Below, in pieces: positions 1-8,274 of a DNA stretch of 64,000 bases (position 1 is the stretch's first letter; each line of letters opens with the position of its first letter). Below the pieces are notes generated by a model. The model made no database searches, was not told the DNA's origin, and saw only the letters and a list, made by a program, of their open reading frames with translations. The position numbers were made by a program, and so were the translations under genes. Origin of the DNA: Jeotgalibacillus marinus (GTDB taxonomy: Bacteria; Bacillota; Bacilli; Bacillales; Jeotgalibacillaceae); the NCBI RefSeq assembly GCF_040801915.1, contig NZ_JBFMIA010000003.1, positions 124,001 to 188,000 on the forward strand, read 5' to 3'.

Positions 1-620
1 ATGTTTGATTCGATTAGCGACCCAACTCTAAGGCTAAACAAGATCTGTACTAACAACTCTGAATCAGGAAGATTATACACCCCATTCTCCTCGGTTAAAT
101 TCAGCAACCCAATACTTGGTGGTGAAATATCCACTTTTCTTTTAAAGATCGTTGACATTGATGTAGCAGCGGAACCCATCATTTGATTCATTGCTTCTTG
201 AATAGCACTTAACTTAATTTCATCCAAGTCACCTGAAGGGCTTGTACCGTCTTCACCTAACATCAAATCTGCAATCACCTCAGCATCTGCCTGTTTAATA
301 ACTAATAAATTGTTCCCACTTAATCCTGCGGTGTATTGTACATTTATAGCAACAGAAGGATGCGGGAACGACTTCGAGACCTCATGTGTTTTTACAACCT
401 CTACCTTTGGTGTTGTAATCTCTACTTTTTGATTTAATAATGTAGACAAAGCTGTTGCAGAGCTACCGAAAGAGATATTTCCAATTTCTCCAAGTGCATC
501 AATTGCCACTTCATCTAAATAATCTGCCGTATTGATTTCCTCTGACTGTGGTAGGTCATCATCAGATGGTCCTTTCAATAGAGCATCAATTTCATCTTGA
601 GAGAGCATGTCATCACTCAT
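1..620 (-). CDS. fliY: Flagellar motor switch phosphatase FliY, 3' end outside the window
   Basis: C-ring switch protein of Gram-positive flagella that also dephosphorylates CheY-P. I translated 206 residues from the left edge. The N-terminus (MSDDMLSQDEIDALL) resembles the FliM CheY-binding helix. A CheC-type phosphatase core follows, with two copies of the E-x2-N...P signature: E45/N48 with P71, and E142/N145 with a Pro 23 residues later. The C-terminal FliN-like domain should lie beyond position 1. I chose the ATG at 620 because GAGAGG lies 6 nt upstream; an in-frame ATG at 623 is too close to it. The start overlaps the end of fliM by 8 nt, so translation is probably coupled. Partial only because of the window edge. 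Confidence 0.93.
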   Translation of the reverse strand, partial: MSDDMLSQDEIDALLKGPSDDDLPQSEEINTADYLDEVAIDALGEIGNISFGSSATALSTLLNQKVEITTPKVEVVKTHEVSKSFPHPSVAINVQYTAGLSGNNLLVIKQADAEVIADLMLGEDGTSPSGDLDEIKLSAIQEAMNQMMGSAATSMSTIFKRKVDISPPSIGLLNLTEENGVYNLPDSELLVQILFSLRVGSLIESN

Positions 621-1611
621 CATCGTCCTCTCCACCTTTCAATTCATCTATAACTTGAACCCCTAGTTTTTTACCAATTTGTCCTGGTTGTGCTGTGAAT
701 TTAGGCACACCACCTATGCGAAGTGTAACAGGTTCATCATAGCGACAATTCAGCTCTAATACATCTCCGACTTCAAGAAGTAAAAACTCCTCAATCGCCA
801 TCATCGAAGATCCAAGCTCCGCTGAAATCGTCAAATCTGCTTTTTCCACACGTTTTTCAAGCTGTAAAAGTTCTTCTGATTTTGATTCTTTTTTATTCGT
901 TTGCATCCAATATTTCACTGATAGATTTGGAATAATCGGTTCTAATACAACGTGTGGGATACAGATGTTTATCATACCACTCGTCTCACCAACAATCGTA
1001 TTTAGTGTAATGACTACGACTGTTTCATTTGGTGAAATCACTTGTAAAAACTGAGGATTCACTTCGAAATCAGTAAGGATCGGATCAATATCAGCAATTG
1101 TTGCCCACGCTTCACGTAAGCTATCAAATGCTTGCTCAAACATATTGGACATGATCTTCGTTTCGATTTCTGTTAAATTTTCTACTTTACTGGCACTTGC
1201 CCCTCTTCCACCTAGCACCCGATCCAACATCGCATACGCAATATTCGGATTGATTTCCATCAATAGCTTACCGTCAAGTGGTGCTACTTCATACACATTT
1301 AAAATGGTCATCTTCGGTACTGAACGGATAAATTCTTCATATGGTATCTGGTCCGCTGATGCAACAGATATTTGAACAAATGTACGAAGTTGTGCTGAAA
1401 AGAAAGTTGTTAGCAATCTTGCAAAGTTTTCATGAATTCGAGTTAAACTACGAATCTGATCTTTAGAAAACCTGAGCGCTCGTTTAAAATCATACACTTT
1501 TACTTTCTTTTCTTGCTCTTCTTTTCTAATCTCATCTGCTGACCTTTCACCAGTTGAAATAGCTGATAGTAAAGCATCAATTTCATTTTGCGAGAGTATA
1601 TCTCCAGCCAC
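613..1611 (-). CDS. fliM: Flagellar motor switch protein FliM
   Basis: C-ring component that binds CheY-P and passes the signal to FliG to set rotation direction. The protein is 332 aa, the same length as B. subtilis FliM. The CheY-binding peptide (DILSQNEIDALLS) is at residues 4-16. A central CheC-like pseudo-phosphatase domain spans about 45-230, and a C-terminal SpoA/FliN-like domain about 250-325. It lies between fliL and fliY in the fla/che operon. The last codons (GGEDDDE) also carry the Shine-Dalgarno and start of fliY, so the acidic tail is partly dictated by the overlap. Confidence 0.97.
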   Translation of the reverse strand: MAGDILSQNEIDALLSAISTGERSADEIRKEEQEKKVKVYDFKRALRFSKDQIRSLTRIHENFARLLTTFFSAQLRTFVQISVASADQIPYEEFIRSVPKMTILNVYEVAPLDGKLLMEINPNIAYAMLDRVLGGRGASASKVENLTEIETKIMSNMFEQAFDSLREAWATIADIDPILTDFEVNPQFLQVISPNETVVVITLNTIVGETSGMINICIPHVVLEPIIPNLSVKYWMQTNKKESKSEELLQLEKRVEKADLTISAELGSSMMAIEEFLLLEVGDVLELNCRYDEPVTLRIGGVPKFTAQPGQIGKKLGVQVIDELKGGEDDDE

Positions 1612-1643
1612 TTGATTTCACCTCCACCCTCTAAAAACCTTTT

Positions 1644-2069
1644 TTATTGAATGACAATGGAAGTCGTATATACTTTAATCACTTCGCCTTCTTGCATTAA
1701 CTCATTCACACGGTCTTTAACAATCTCTTCAAAAGCGTTTTTACCTTCTCTTCCTTCCAAATCAGTGCGTGTCATCTCTGAAAGTTCATCAATAATAATG
1801 TCTTTCACCTGGAAGTCACGCTGTGCTAATTCTCCACCTGCTTTTATACTATCTGTTTGAATAGTCATCGATAATCGAGCAAAATTGTTGTTCGCAATGC
1901 TTGAGGTTACGTCTGGTATTTCAACCGAAGCATCAACAATCTCTGCAATCGTTGGACCTCCTGTTTCTTCCTCTTTTGATAGTGGATTGAGTTCATAAAG
2001 CACGACAACAGTCACAAGTGTAATACACACTAGAATGATCAGCATCGTAAGGAGTAGGTTATTTTTCAT
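1644..2069 (-). CDS. fliL: Flagellar basal body-associated protein FliL
   Basis: Single-pass membrane protein that surrounds the stator and supports torque generation. The 141-aa product has one transmembrane helix at about residues 5-26, with the C-terminal domain outside the membrane, as in FliL (B. subtilis 140 aa). Two consecutive ATG codons exist, at 2072 and 2069. GGAGG is 6 nt before the second and only 3 nt before the first, so I prefer 2069. The start lies inside the end of swrD (11-nt overlap), which suggests translational coupling. Confidence 0.93.
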   Translation of the reverse strand: MKNNLLLTMLIILVCITLVTVVVLYELNPLSKEEETGGPTIAEIVDASVEIPDVTSSIANNNFARLSMTIQTDSIKAGGELAQRDFQVKDIIIDELSEMTRTDLEGREGKNAFEEIVKDRVNELMQEGEVIKVYTTSIVIQ

Positions 2070-2283
2070 CATCGTCCTCCTCTTTAAGATTGCTCACATT
2101 TAACACGTGTATTGATTGGTAGAATTGGAGAATCTCTTCTTTTACATGCTCAATTGAATCTTTTACAATAAACTTCTTACCATTTGTTAATGTGATCGTT
2201 GTGTCAGGAAATGTCTCCACTGTTTCTATGTAAATTGCATTAATCATGAATTTTTTTCCATTTAACCGGGTTAATTTAATCAA
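2059..2283 (-). CDS. swrD: Flagellar motor power protein SwrD (FlbD/YlzI family)
   Basis: Small cytoplasmic protein of the FlbD family. In B. subtilis SwrD raises flagellar motor power and is needed for swarming. The 74-aa product starts with the family hallmark MIKLTRLNGKKF and contains PDTTITLTNGKKF. The tail EEDDDEK is highly acidic and overlaps the fliL start. The start codon is TTG with no Shine-Dalgarno directly in front. The nearest good one (GAGGGGGTGA) is separated from the TTG by a hairpin at 2290-2319. Upstream reading in this frame meets TGA with no other standard start codon. Confidence 0.9.
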   Translation of the reverse strand: MIKLTRLNGKKFMINAIYIETVETFPDTTITLTNGKKFIVKDSIEHVKEEILQFYQSIHVLNVSNLKEEDDDEK

Positions 2284-2289
2284 TTTGGT

Positions 2290-2319
2290 CAGGACTAGGT
2301 CACATCGAACCCAGTCCTG
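2290..2319 (-). promoter_or_regulatory. Hairpin between Shine-Dalgarno and start codon of swrD
   Basis: On the minus-strand mRNA, CAGGACTGGGT pairs with ACCTAGTCCTG: 11 bp with one G-U, and an 8-nt loop. GAGGGGGTGA abuts the 5' side of the stem, and ACCAAA then TTG follow the 3' side. Unfolded, the ribosome site is about 39 nt from the start codon; folded, the effective spacing becomes about 9 nt. No U-run follows, so it is unlikely to be an intrinsic terminator. The regulatory role is inferred. Confidence 0.6.
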
Positions 2320-2337
2320 TCACCCCCTCACAAAAGA

Positions 2338-3534
2338 TTATCGCTTAAGATTAACTAATTCCTCTAGAATTTGATCAGAAGTTGTAATAATACGTGTATT
2401 TGCTTGGAATCCACGCTGAGTAACAATCATTTCAGTAAACTCTTCTGAAATATCAACATTAGACATTTCAAGAGCACCCTGTCTTATTACCCCACCAATG
2501 TTTTCAGCCTCCCCCACATTGGCAATACCAGAGTTAGCGGATTCTTGGTATAAGTTGTTTCCAACTTTTATAAGTCCACCTGGATTATTGAACTTTGCTA
2601 ACCCAATAGTCGCAATCTCTTGAATCTCATCATTTGAATAGATTCCAATGATTTCACCACCCGGTCCAATAGCGTAACCCGCAAGTGTTCCTTCGAGGTA
2701 ACCATCTGAATCGACATCAAATGTAGCTGCACCAGGATCATTGGTTAATCCATCAAAATTTAAATTAGATACTAAGAAAGTTTCATCCTCTCCGATTGGC
2801 AATTCAATAGTTCCCGGAAAATCTCCTTCAAGATCAATATCGAAATCAATTGAAACAACGGGGTCAAGGGAATTATTCGTAAAAGATATATTCCATTGAG
2901 TAACTGGATCACCCGAATCCGCTGGCATTATTGGTGTCATTTCAACAGCATAAATATGTTCTACTCCACTATCATCAACAACTATCATTTCTTTAGGAAT
3001 ACTAAAATCCTCATCAACTACATCCGAAGGGAAATTACCGCCAAATGTAATTTGTTCCGTTGCCCGTGCTGGTAACACCGCATTCTCATCAATCGTAATA
3101 TCTGACAATACGCCATTTTCAAATTGTTGTACACGATACCCGTCAGTTGTTACCACGTTGCCTGCATGATCAGTCGTAAAATTCCCTGCACGTGTATAGA
3201 AGTTTTGTCCTCCCGGTCCTTGCACAACAAAAAAACCATCTCCTTCGATCGCCAAATCCAGTGGACCCCCAGTTGTTTGTAGTGAACCTTGTGTCTGGAT
3301 GTTGTCAATCGATGCAGTGACAGATCCAAGACCGACTTGCAATGGGTTTGTCCCCCCTCGACCTTCCGTTGCGCCTGAAGCACCTCGCATCGTCTGGTTC
3401 ATGGCATCTTGGAAAGTAACGCGCCCTTTTTTAAATCCAAAAGTATTTACGTTTGCGATGTTGTTACCAATAACATCTAGCTTTGTTTGGAAGTTTTGAA
3501 GTCCTGCAATTCCTGAATACATTGAACGAATCAT
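2338..3534 (-). CDS. flgE: Flagellar hook protein FlgE
   Basis: Structural subunit of the hook, the flexible joint between rod and filament. The product is 398 aa. The N-terminal rod/hook motif SMYSGIAGLQNFQTKLDVIG is near residues 4-23 with NNIANVNT just after. The C-terminal hook motif (EEFTEMIVTQRGFQANTR) and LVNLKR end the protein. It is much longer than the 264-aa B. subtilis hook gene product; the extra acidic middle section is FlgE D2-domain-like. I chose ATG 3534 over an upstream TTG because AAAGGAGAG sits 6 nt before it and lies inside the TTG extension. It is followed by swrD. Confidence 0.95.
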   Translation of the reverse strand: MIRSMYSGIAGLQNFQTKLDVIGNNIANVNTFGFKKGRVTFQDAMNQTMRGASGATEGRGGTNPLQVGLGSVTASIDNIQTQGSLQTTGGPLDLAIEGDGFFVVQGPGGQNFYTRAGNFTTDHAGNVVTTDGYRVQQFENGVLSDITIDENAVLPARATEQITFGGNFPSDVVDEDFSIPKEMIVVDDSGVEHIYAVEMTPIMPADSGDPVTQWNISFTNNSLDPVVSIDFDIDLEGDFPGTIELPIGEDETFLVSNLNFDGLTNDPGAATFDVDSDGYLEGTLAGYAIGPGGEIIGIYSNDEIQEIATIGLAKFNNPGGLIKVGNNLYQESANSGIANVGEAENIGGVIRQGALEMSNVDISEEFTEMIVTQRGFQANTRIITTSDQILEELVNLKR

Positions 3535-3605
3535 GTAATACTCTCCTTTCAAATTAAGGCTGTATCAATCAGTCAACAGCCAAATAGGCTCCTTAAAAGG
3601 TCCAC

Positions 3606-3986
3606 CTAGTCCTTCAAAATAATTGTGCCATCAATATCCGTGAATATTTGGTTATTTATATCCGCCATTCCCATCGCCGTGATTACGGTTTGTTTTTTCA
3701 CACTGACGATTAGCGCTGCATCGTTGAGCAAGACGAGTGAATCGTTTATTCCTTTTAACTTAGCTTCGTTAACTTTTTCTTCAACCCTTTGCCATTGTGC
3801 ATCAGTGATGTCGATGTTGCGCTGCATGAGACGATCATTCGCATGCTTGCTAATTTTCAGCTGATCACTTTTTGCCAGCACTCCTTGCAGTTCATCTGCA
3901 AATCGCTTAGACGATGTTGGGTTCAGCTGTTTACCCTTTGGCGTAATCGGCTGTGATGGAATCGGGGTAAACCGAATAGGTTCCAT
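3606..3986 (-). CDS. Flagellar operon protein, TIGR02530 family
   Basis: Protein of 126 aa with an N-terminal Pro-rich linker (about 1-25) and a compact domain containing ISKHANDRLMQRNIDI and a C-terminal IFTDIDGTIIL. This is the pattern of the TIGR02530 flagellar operon family, found between flgD and flgE in many Firmicutes but, to my knowledge, not in the B. subtilis 168 operon. The molecular role is not established. Its position between hook cap and hook genes suggests a part in hook assembly or export. No signal peptide or membrane segment is seen. Confidence 0.8.
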   Translation of the reverse strand: MEPIRFTPIPSQPITPKGKQLNPTSSKRFADELQGVLAKSDQLKISKHANDRLMQRNIDITDAQWQRVEEKVNEAKLKGINDSLVLLNDAALIVSVKKQTVITAMGMADINNQIFTDIDGTIILKD

Positions 3987-3999
3987 CTAGTCAAATCCT

Positions 4000-4620
4000 T
4001 TACTGTGCAATTTGTGTGAGCTCATCGATTGACACACGCTGATCATCTTCCGTGTGAAGCCAAATTGCTCCATCCTTCCGTGATACGTAGGTTACAATAC
4101 TTTCTTGTAACTCATCTTCGTCATCGATCCAACTAACTTTCTTACCGATAAGCATACTTGCTTGTTGAAATCCATCTTGTTGTTCACCTGCATAAACTCC
4201 TGAAATGTTCCCAGGTTCTAACAGTGTGCCATCTGTTAATTCAAATTCAACGAATCCCCCTACGTAACGAATGGACGCAATAATTCCTCTTCCGCTTGTT
4301 GGTTCTTCTCCATCAACTAACTTGTCCCATTTTACTTCTTTTCCAACGAATTCGTTATATTGAATGAGCTGTGTTTGCTCTTGCATCTCAGCGAATTTCT
4401 CAAAAGATTCAGCCATGTTTGTCATTTGTTCAAGTGTCGAGAAACTTGCCAATTGAGCAATAAACTCTGTATCATCCATTGGCGCTGTTGGGTCTTGGTT
4501 TGTTAACTGAGCAACTAAAAGTTTTAAAAACGCGTCTTTCCCTAATGTATCATTTGATTCAACACTAGCTTGGCCCTGTGATGATAAAAAAAGATCACTG
4601 TTTACTGTATTCACATTCAT
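4000..4620 (-). CDS. flgD: Flagellar hook assembly (cap) protein FlgD
   Basis: Scaffold that sits on the growing hook tip and assists FlgE polymerisation. The 206-aa product has the conserved N-terminal FlgD block: LGKDAFLKLLVAQLTNQDP near residues 25-43, followed by MDDTEFIAQLASFSTLEQM. The C-terminal part is a beta-rich, Tudor-like/FlgD-Ig-like domain. It lies 3 nt after fliK. B. subtilis calls it ylxG or flgD, of shorter length. Confidence 0.94.
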   Translation of the reverse strand: MNVNTVNSDLFLSSQGQASVESNDTLGKDAFLKLLVAQLTNQDPTAPMDDTEFIAQLASFSTLEQMTNMAESFEKFAEMQEQTQLIQYNEFVGKEVKWDKLVDGEEPTSGRGIIASIRYVGGFVEFELTDGTLLEPGNISGVYAGEQQDGFQQASMLIGKKVSWIDDEDELQESIVTYVSRKDGAIWLHTEDDQRVSIDELTQIAQ

Positions 4621-4623
4621 TTC

Positions 4624-5856
4624 TTACACCTCAATGTTTAAGAAAATTTGATGGAAGCTTTGTTCTTCATCTTGATCATCATCTAAATGCTCATCTTTTT
4701 CTTGTTCTTTTTGTTGAGATGACTGCTGAGAAGATTGATCCATTTGTCGTTCAGAACGATTGGATTCTGATTCCATATTAAGCACTTCAATTTTTTCAAC
4801 TTGAATGTTTTGACTCGTTAACGACTGGCGTAATTGATGCAGTTGCGAGTCCATCATTTCTTTCGCTATACCAGTTGATGTCATTACTCGAGCTGTTAAT
4901 ATTCCTGCCTTTTGCACTAGCTCAATGCGAAGTGTACCTAAGTGCTCCGGCTGCAAACGGATCATCAGCTTTTCTGTGCCATTGGCCTTGCCAAATTTCG
5001 CTGAACTCATGATTGTTTGAAACTGTTGCATAAGAGATGTTGCTTGTTCATTTGATTTTACTGGTACAGCTAGTGACCATTTCCCGTGACTGCTTTGAAG
5101 TTGTAAGGATTGCAAGTTAACGGAAGTCACTTCGGCCTTTGTTTCAGTTAGCTTCTTTTCACTTGACCCCTCGGATGTTTGCCCTTCTTTCTGGAACATG
5201 CCACTCCAATTCAAATCATTTTTCGTGACAGGCGTTTTAAAAGCATTCATCTGCTCCTGCAGTTTCACAAGTTTTTCTTCCACGTGAAGCAATGTTTTCG
5301 AAAGACTTGCAGCGACTGTACTTTGTGCAGCTGGTCCATCAGTGGACTGCACAGCTAAGGTAATACCTTTTAACGCAGCAATCGCTTCTTGCATTGTTGG
5401 TGTTAACAGCTTTATGGATGGAAGTTGGGCAACCTTTTCTGCAAAATTTGATAACCAGACCATTGATTCAGGATTACCAATTTTTACATTTGGCACTTCA
5501 CTTGAAGCTGTTTGCCCCAAAAGTTGGTGTAACATATCTTGAGAAAGATTTAATTTTTCAAGTACACCTGGTAGGTCTAGCGACATGATTTCTTCAGGCG
5601 ACACCCCAAATTGGACCATCGATTCTGTACCTAAAAGGTTTAAAAGTTCCTGGATTGTTTTCTCTACCGATTCAACGTCATCTTTTGACAAACCGCTATC
5701 TAATTTGCTTTTTTCAGTTGATTGTGCAACCGCCGCCATTACCTGACCAAACCCTTGCGTCTGATCGGTTGCCTGATTCATTTCATTTGCTGTACCACCT
5801 AATTTACTTATTGAAGCATCCATTTTCGGCGGGTTTACCAATACATCCATGATCAC
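4624..5856 (-). CDS. fliK: Flagellar hook-length control protein FliK
   Basis: Secreted molecular ruler that measures the hook and switches export specificity through FlhB. About 410 aa, rich in Gln and Ser, with a long low-complexity N-terminal ruler region. The conserved C-terminal domain (KLMIRLQPEHLGTLRIELV, then QLHQLRQSLTSQNIQV) matches the Flg_hook fold. The end is very polar (Gln, Glu, Asp). An upstream in-frame start at 5952 would run into motE. AAAGGAGGTG lies about 10 nt before GTG 5856, so I prefer that start; ATG 5850 is the alternative. Confidence 0.92.
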   Translation of the reverse strand: MIMDVLVNPPKMDASISKLGGTANEMNQATDQTQGFGQVMAAVAQSTEKSKLDSGLSKDDVESVEKTIQELLNLLGTESMVQFGVSPEEIMSLDLPGVLEKLNLSQDMLHQLLGQTASSEVPNVKIGNPESMVWLSNFAEKVAQLPSIKLLTPTMQEAIAALKGITLAVQSTDGPAAQSTVAASLSKTLLHVEEKLVKLQEQMNAFKTPVTKNDLNWSGMFQKEGQTSEGSSEKKLTETKAEVTSVNLQSLQLQSSHGKWSLAVPVKSNEQATSLMQQFQTIMSSAKFGKANGTEKLMIRLQPEHLGTLRIELVQKAGILTARVMTSTGIAKEMMDSQLHQLRQSLTSQNIQVEKIEVLNMESESNRSERQMDQSSQQSSQQKEQEKDEHLDDDQDEEQSFHQIFLNIEV

Positions 5857-5887
5857 GTGTTTTTCACCTCCTTTCAGGGGAAATGTA

Positions 5888-6490
5888 TTATGGTGTAGAT
5901 ACTGAAAGTAGTTCGGTGTATCGTGCTGCTTCAACTGGGGGTAATTTTTCAAACACTTTTGCTAATGAGTCAGGTGATAATTGGGATAAAATCTTCACTG
6001 ATTCGCTATCTGTCATTTCTAAGATGATGGGTGCAGAAGCTTTACCTGACATTTCTTCAAAAACAGAAACAATTTCATCAAACTCTTTAGATTCTGTTTC
6101 TTGCTGTTGACGAAGCGTTTCCATCTCGTCTATTAGCCGTTCTTGCTCAGTCAAAAGCTGTTCATTTTCATCTTGTTGGCTCACAATTTCACTTTCAAGT
6201 TTTGAAATTTCAGCCTCTTTTTCTTTATTTTGTGTTTGAAGCGTCACAATCTTTTGATCAGAAGTTTGCTTTTCAGCACCCGTCTTTTCTTCCCCTTCTT
6301 GTGTAATGAATGGGATCGAAATTCCAGCTTCTTTTGCTTTGTCAAACAAATTGATATCCAATACTGTAAGAATTCCAAGCGATGCAACTGCAAGAAAAAT
6401 AGCAGGGATGAGAAAGATCATTAGAAATACCTGAAACTTTCCCGGTGATTTTTGCGCAACTGGTTCTTCTTGTCGTACTTGCTTGTTCAT
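5888..6490 (-). CDS. ylxF: MotE-family flagellar protein (YlxF)
   Basis: Membrane protein of 200 aa. It has a short basic cytoplasmic N-terminus, one transmembrane helix at about 20-43, a long coiled coil at about 80-145 (KEKEAEISKLESEIVSQQDE), and a C-terminal helical domain (ESVKILSQLSPDSLAKVFEK) like the intracellular N domain of MgtE. Family members in other bacteria (MotE) act as chaperones of the stator component MotC; in Bacillus the gene is ylxF. It sits between fliJ and fliK in the fla/che operon. Confidence 0.85.
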   Translation of the reverse strand: MNKQVRQEEPVAQKSPGKFQVFLMIFLIPAIFLAVASLGILTVLDINLFDKAKEAGISIPFITQEGEEKTGAEKQTSDQKIVTLQTQNKEKEAEISKLESEIVSQQDENEQLLTEQERLIDEMETLRQQQETESKEFDEIVSVFEEMSGKASAPIILEMTDSESVKILSQLSPDSLAKVFEKLPPVEAARYTELLSVSTP

Positions 6491-6496
6491 TTTCTA

Positions 6497-6952
6497 TCAC
6501 CTATTTCTGCGATTCATAAATTGGGTCATTGAAAGTTCGTTCATTTGCTGGCTGTCTAGTTCATTTTGATGAGCTAGATGGAAATGGTGATCTTTTTCCT
6601 TTATCTTTTCGTACTTTCTTACTTCAATGTTTCGATCCATCAAGCGCTGTTCATGCCATTGCATAGTTGTTCTTGCTTCCATGACGAGTTTTTGTTGATA
6701 TGAGATGCTTTTTTCGATATTCAGTAAAAATTGTTGTCCATGGCGTAAGGACATCACAGCAATCCCCGATTGAATATTCACTGCTTGCGCGTCCTCCATC
6801 AACTCTTTCTTTTTCAATAATTGATAAAGTTTTTGAGCGAGCCCTTCAAACGATTCAATTGATTCTCGATAACGATCTTCTGCTTCTTTTTTTTCGCGTT
6901 CTTTCACCGTTAGAACCCGATCAAATCGAAACTGATAAGCCAAACCTACCAC
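6497..6952 (-). CDS. fliJ: Flagellar export chaperone FliJ
   Basis: Soluble coiled-coil protein that couples the export ATPase FliI to the FlhA gate and escorts substrates. The 151-aa product is almost entirely helical and rich in Lys, Glu and Gln. It starts with the typical YQFRFDRVLTVKEREKKEAE block. Length fits B. subtilis FliJ (147 aa). The start overlaps the end of fliI by 7 nt, suggesting coupled translation with the ATPase it works with. Confidence 0.9.
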   Translation of the reverse strand: MVGLAYQFRFDRVLTVKEREKKEAEDRYRESIESFEGLAQKLYQLLKKKELMEDAQAVNIQSGIAVMSLRHGQQFLLNIEKSISYQQKLVMEARTTMQWHEQRLMDRNIEVRKYEKIKEKDHHFHLAHQNELDSQQMNELSMTQFMNRRNR

Positions 6953-8274
6953 TCACCTTTTTCTGCAAGTTTCACAAGCTGATGAACACTTGTGGCTAAA
7001 TCAATTTTTTCATCAAATGCTTGTTTTAGTAGCGATTTGATCTGTGGATTAAATCGAATCGCTTCATCTATTTCTTGTGAGGAACCTTTTTTGTACGCAC
7101 CGATACTGATCAAATCTTCTGCCTGATCATACGTACTCATGAGCTGTCTTATTTTATCTGCAGCAGATAAATGCTTCTTGTCAATCAGATGGTTCATCAA
7201 ACGGCTCACACTTTTAAGTACATTGATTGCAGGGTATTGTCCACGATTGGCGATAGCACGATCCAGCACAATATGTCCGTCCAAGATACCTCTAACAGTG
7301 TCGGCAATAGGTTCGTTCATATCATCCCCATCAACAAGTACTGTATAAAATGCTGTGATGCTCCCATTTTCATTTGTTCCAGTACGCTCTAACAGCTTTG
7401 GTAAAATTCCGAAAACAGATGGTGTGTACCCCTTTGTCGCTGGAGGTTCCCCGATTGCTAGTCCTATTTCACGTTGAGCCATAGCAACTCGTGTAACCGA
7501 ATCCATCATGAGCATGACATTCAACCCTTTATCTCGGAAATATTCGGCAATCGCTGTTGCAGTAAATGCCCCTTTAATTCTCATCAGCGCTGGTTGATCA
7601 GATGTGGCCGCAACGATAACACTACGTTTGGCCCCCTCAGGTCCAAGATCGCGCTCAATGAATTCTCGAACCTCCCGGCCACGTTCTCCTACTAGAGCGA
7701 TAACATTTAAATCCGCTTTTGTGTTTCTTGCCACCATACCCAGTAACGTACTTTTTCCAACACCACTACCAGCGAATATCCCGATTCTTTGACCTTTACC
7801 AACTGTTAACATGCTATCGATCGGACGAACACCAACTTCCATAACTTCATCAATTGGTGGGCGCATTAATGGATTGGGTGGTTCTTTTTCGGTTGTAACC
7901 ACTCTCATGCCGATTGGCAAGGGACTTTCATCAATGGGGTTGCCAAGAGGATCAACAACTTTCCCAATCAACGCTTCACCGACTTTAATTTCAAGTGGTC
8001 GCCCTGTTGCTTCAACGATGCTTCCTGGTGAAATATCATGGACGTGTGTAAAAGGCATCAGGACAACTTTTTCTTCACGAAAGCCGACAACTTCTGCTTT
8101 TATTTTGATGTTATGACCTTTCGAGCTAGAGTGAACGTGAATAAAACACACTTCACCAATTGAACTTTCAGGCCCTTGGGATTCAATCATTAAGCCGATG
8201 ACTCGCTTGACCTTGCCATATTTTCGAAGTGTTGTTATTGATTCTACATGTGGAATAAGTTCAGCAGCCCTCAT
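6946..8274 (-). CDS. fliI: Flagellum-specific ATPase FliI
   Basis: Hexameric ATPase that powers and organises flagellar type III export, homologous to F1-ATPase beta. The 442-aa product has the Walker A loop AGSGVGKST at about 168-176, a Walker B region (LNVMLMMDSVTR) and the ERGREVREFIE segment. It also has the FliI/YscN signature PSVFGILPKLLERTG. It overlaps fliH by 4 nt upstream and fliJ by 7 nt downstream, matching the physical FliH-FliI-FliJ complex. Confidence 0.97.
   Translation of the reverse strand: MRAAELIPHVESITTLRKYGKVKRVIGLMIESQGPESSIGEVCFIHVHSSSKGHNIKIKAEVVGFREEKVVLMPFTHVHDISPGSIVEATGRPLEIKVGEALIGKVVDPLGNPIDESPLPIGMRVVTTEKEPPNPLMRPPIDEVMEVGVRPIDSMLTVGKGQRIGIFAGSGVGKSTLLGMVARNTKADLNVIALVGERGREVREFIERDLGPEGAKRSVIVAATSDQPALMRIKGAFTATAIAEYFRDKGLNVMLMMDSVTRVAMAQREIGLAIGEPPATKGYTPSVFGILPKLLERTGTNENGSITAFYTVLVDGDDMNEPIADTVRGILDGHIVLDRAIANRGQYPAINVLKSVSRLMNHLIDKKHLSAADKIRQLMSTYDQAEDLISIGAYKKGSSQEIDEAIRFNPQIKSLLKQAFDEKIDLATSVHQLVKLAEKGEW

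Noticed and set aside
5857..5952. Upstream in-frame extension of fliK (start at 5952).
   Set aside because: It overlaps the end of motE and lacks a ribosome site; AAAGGAGGTG points to GTG 5856.
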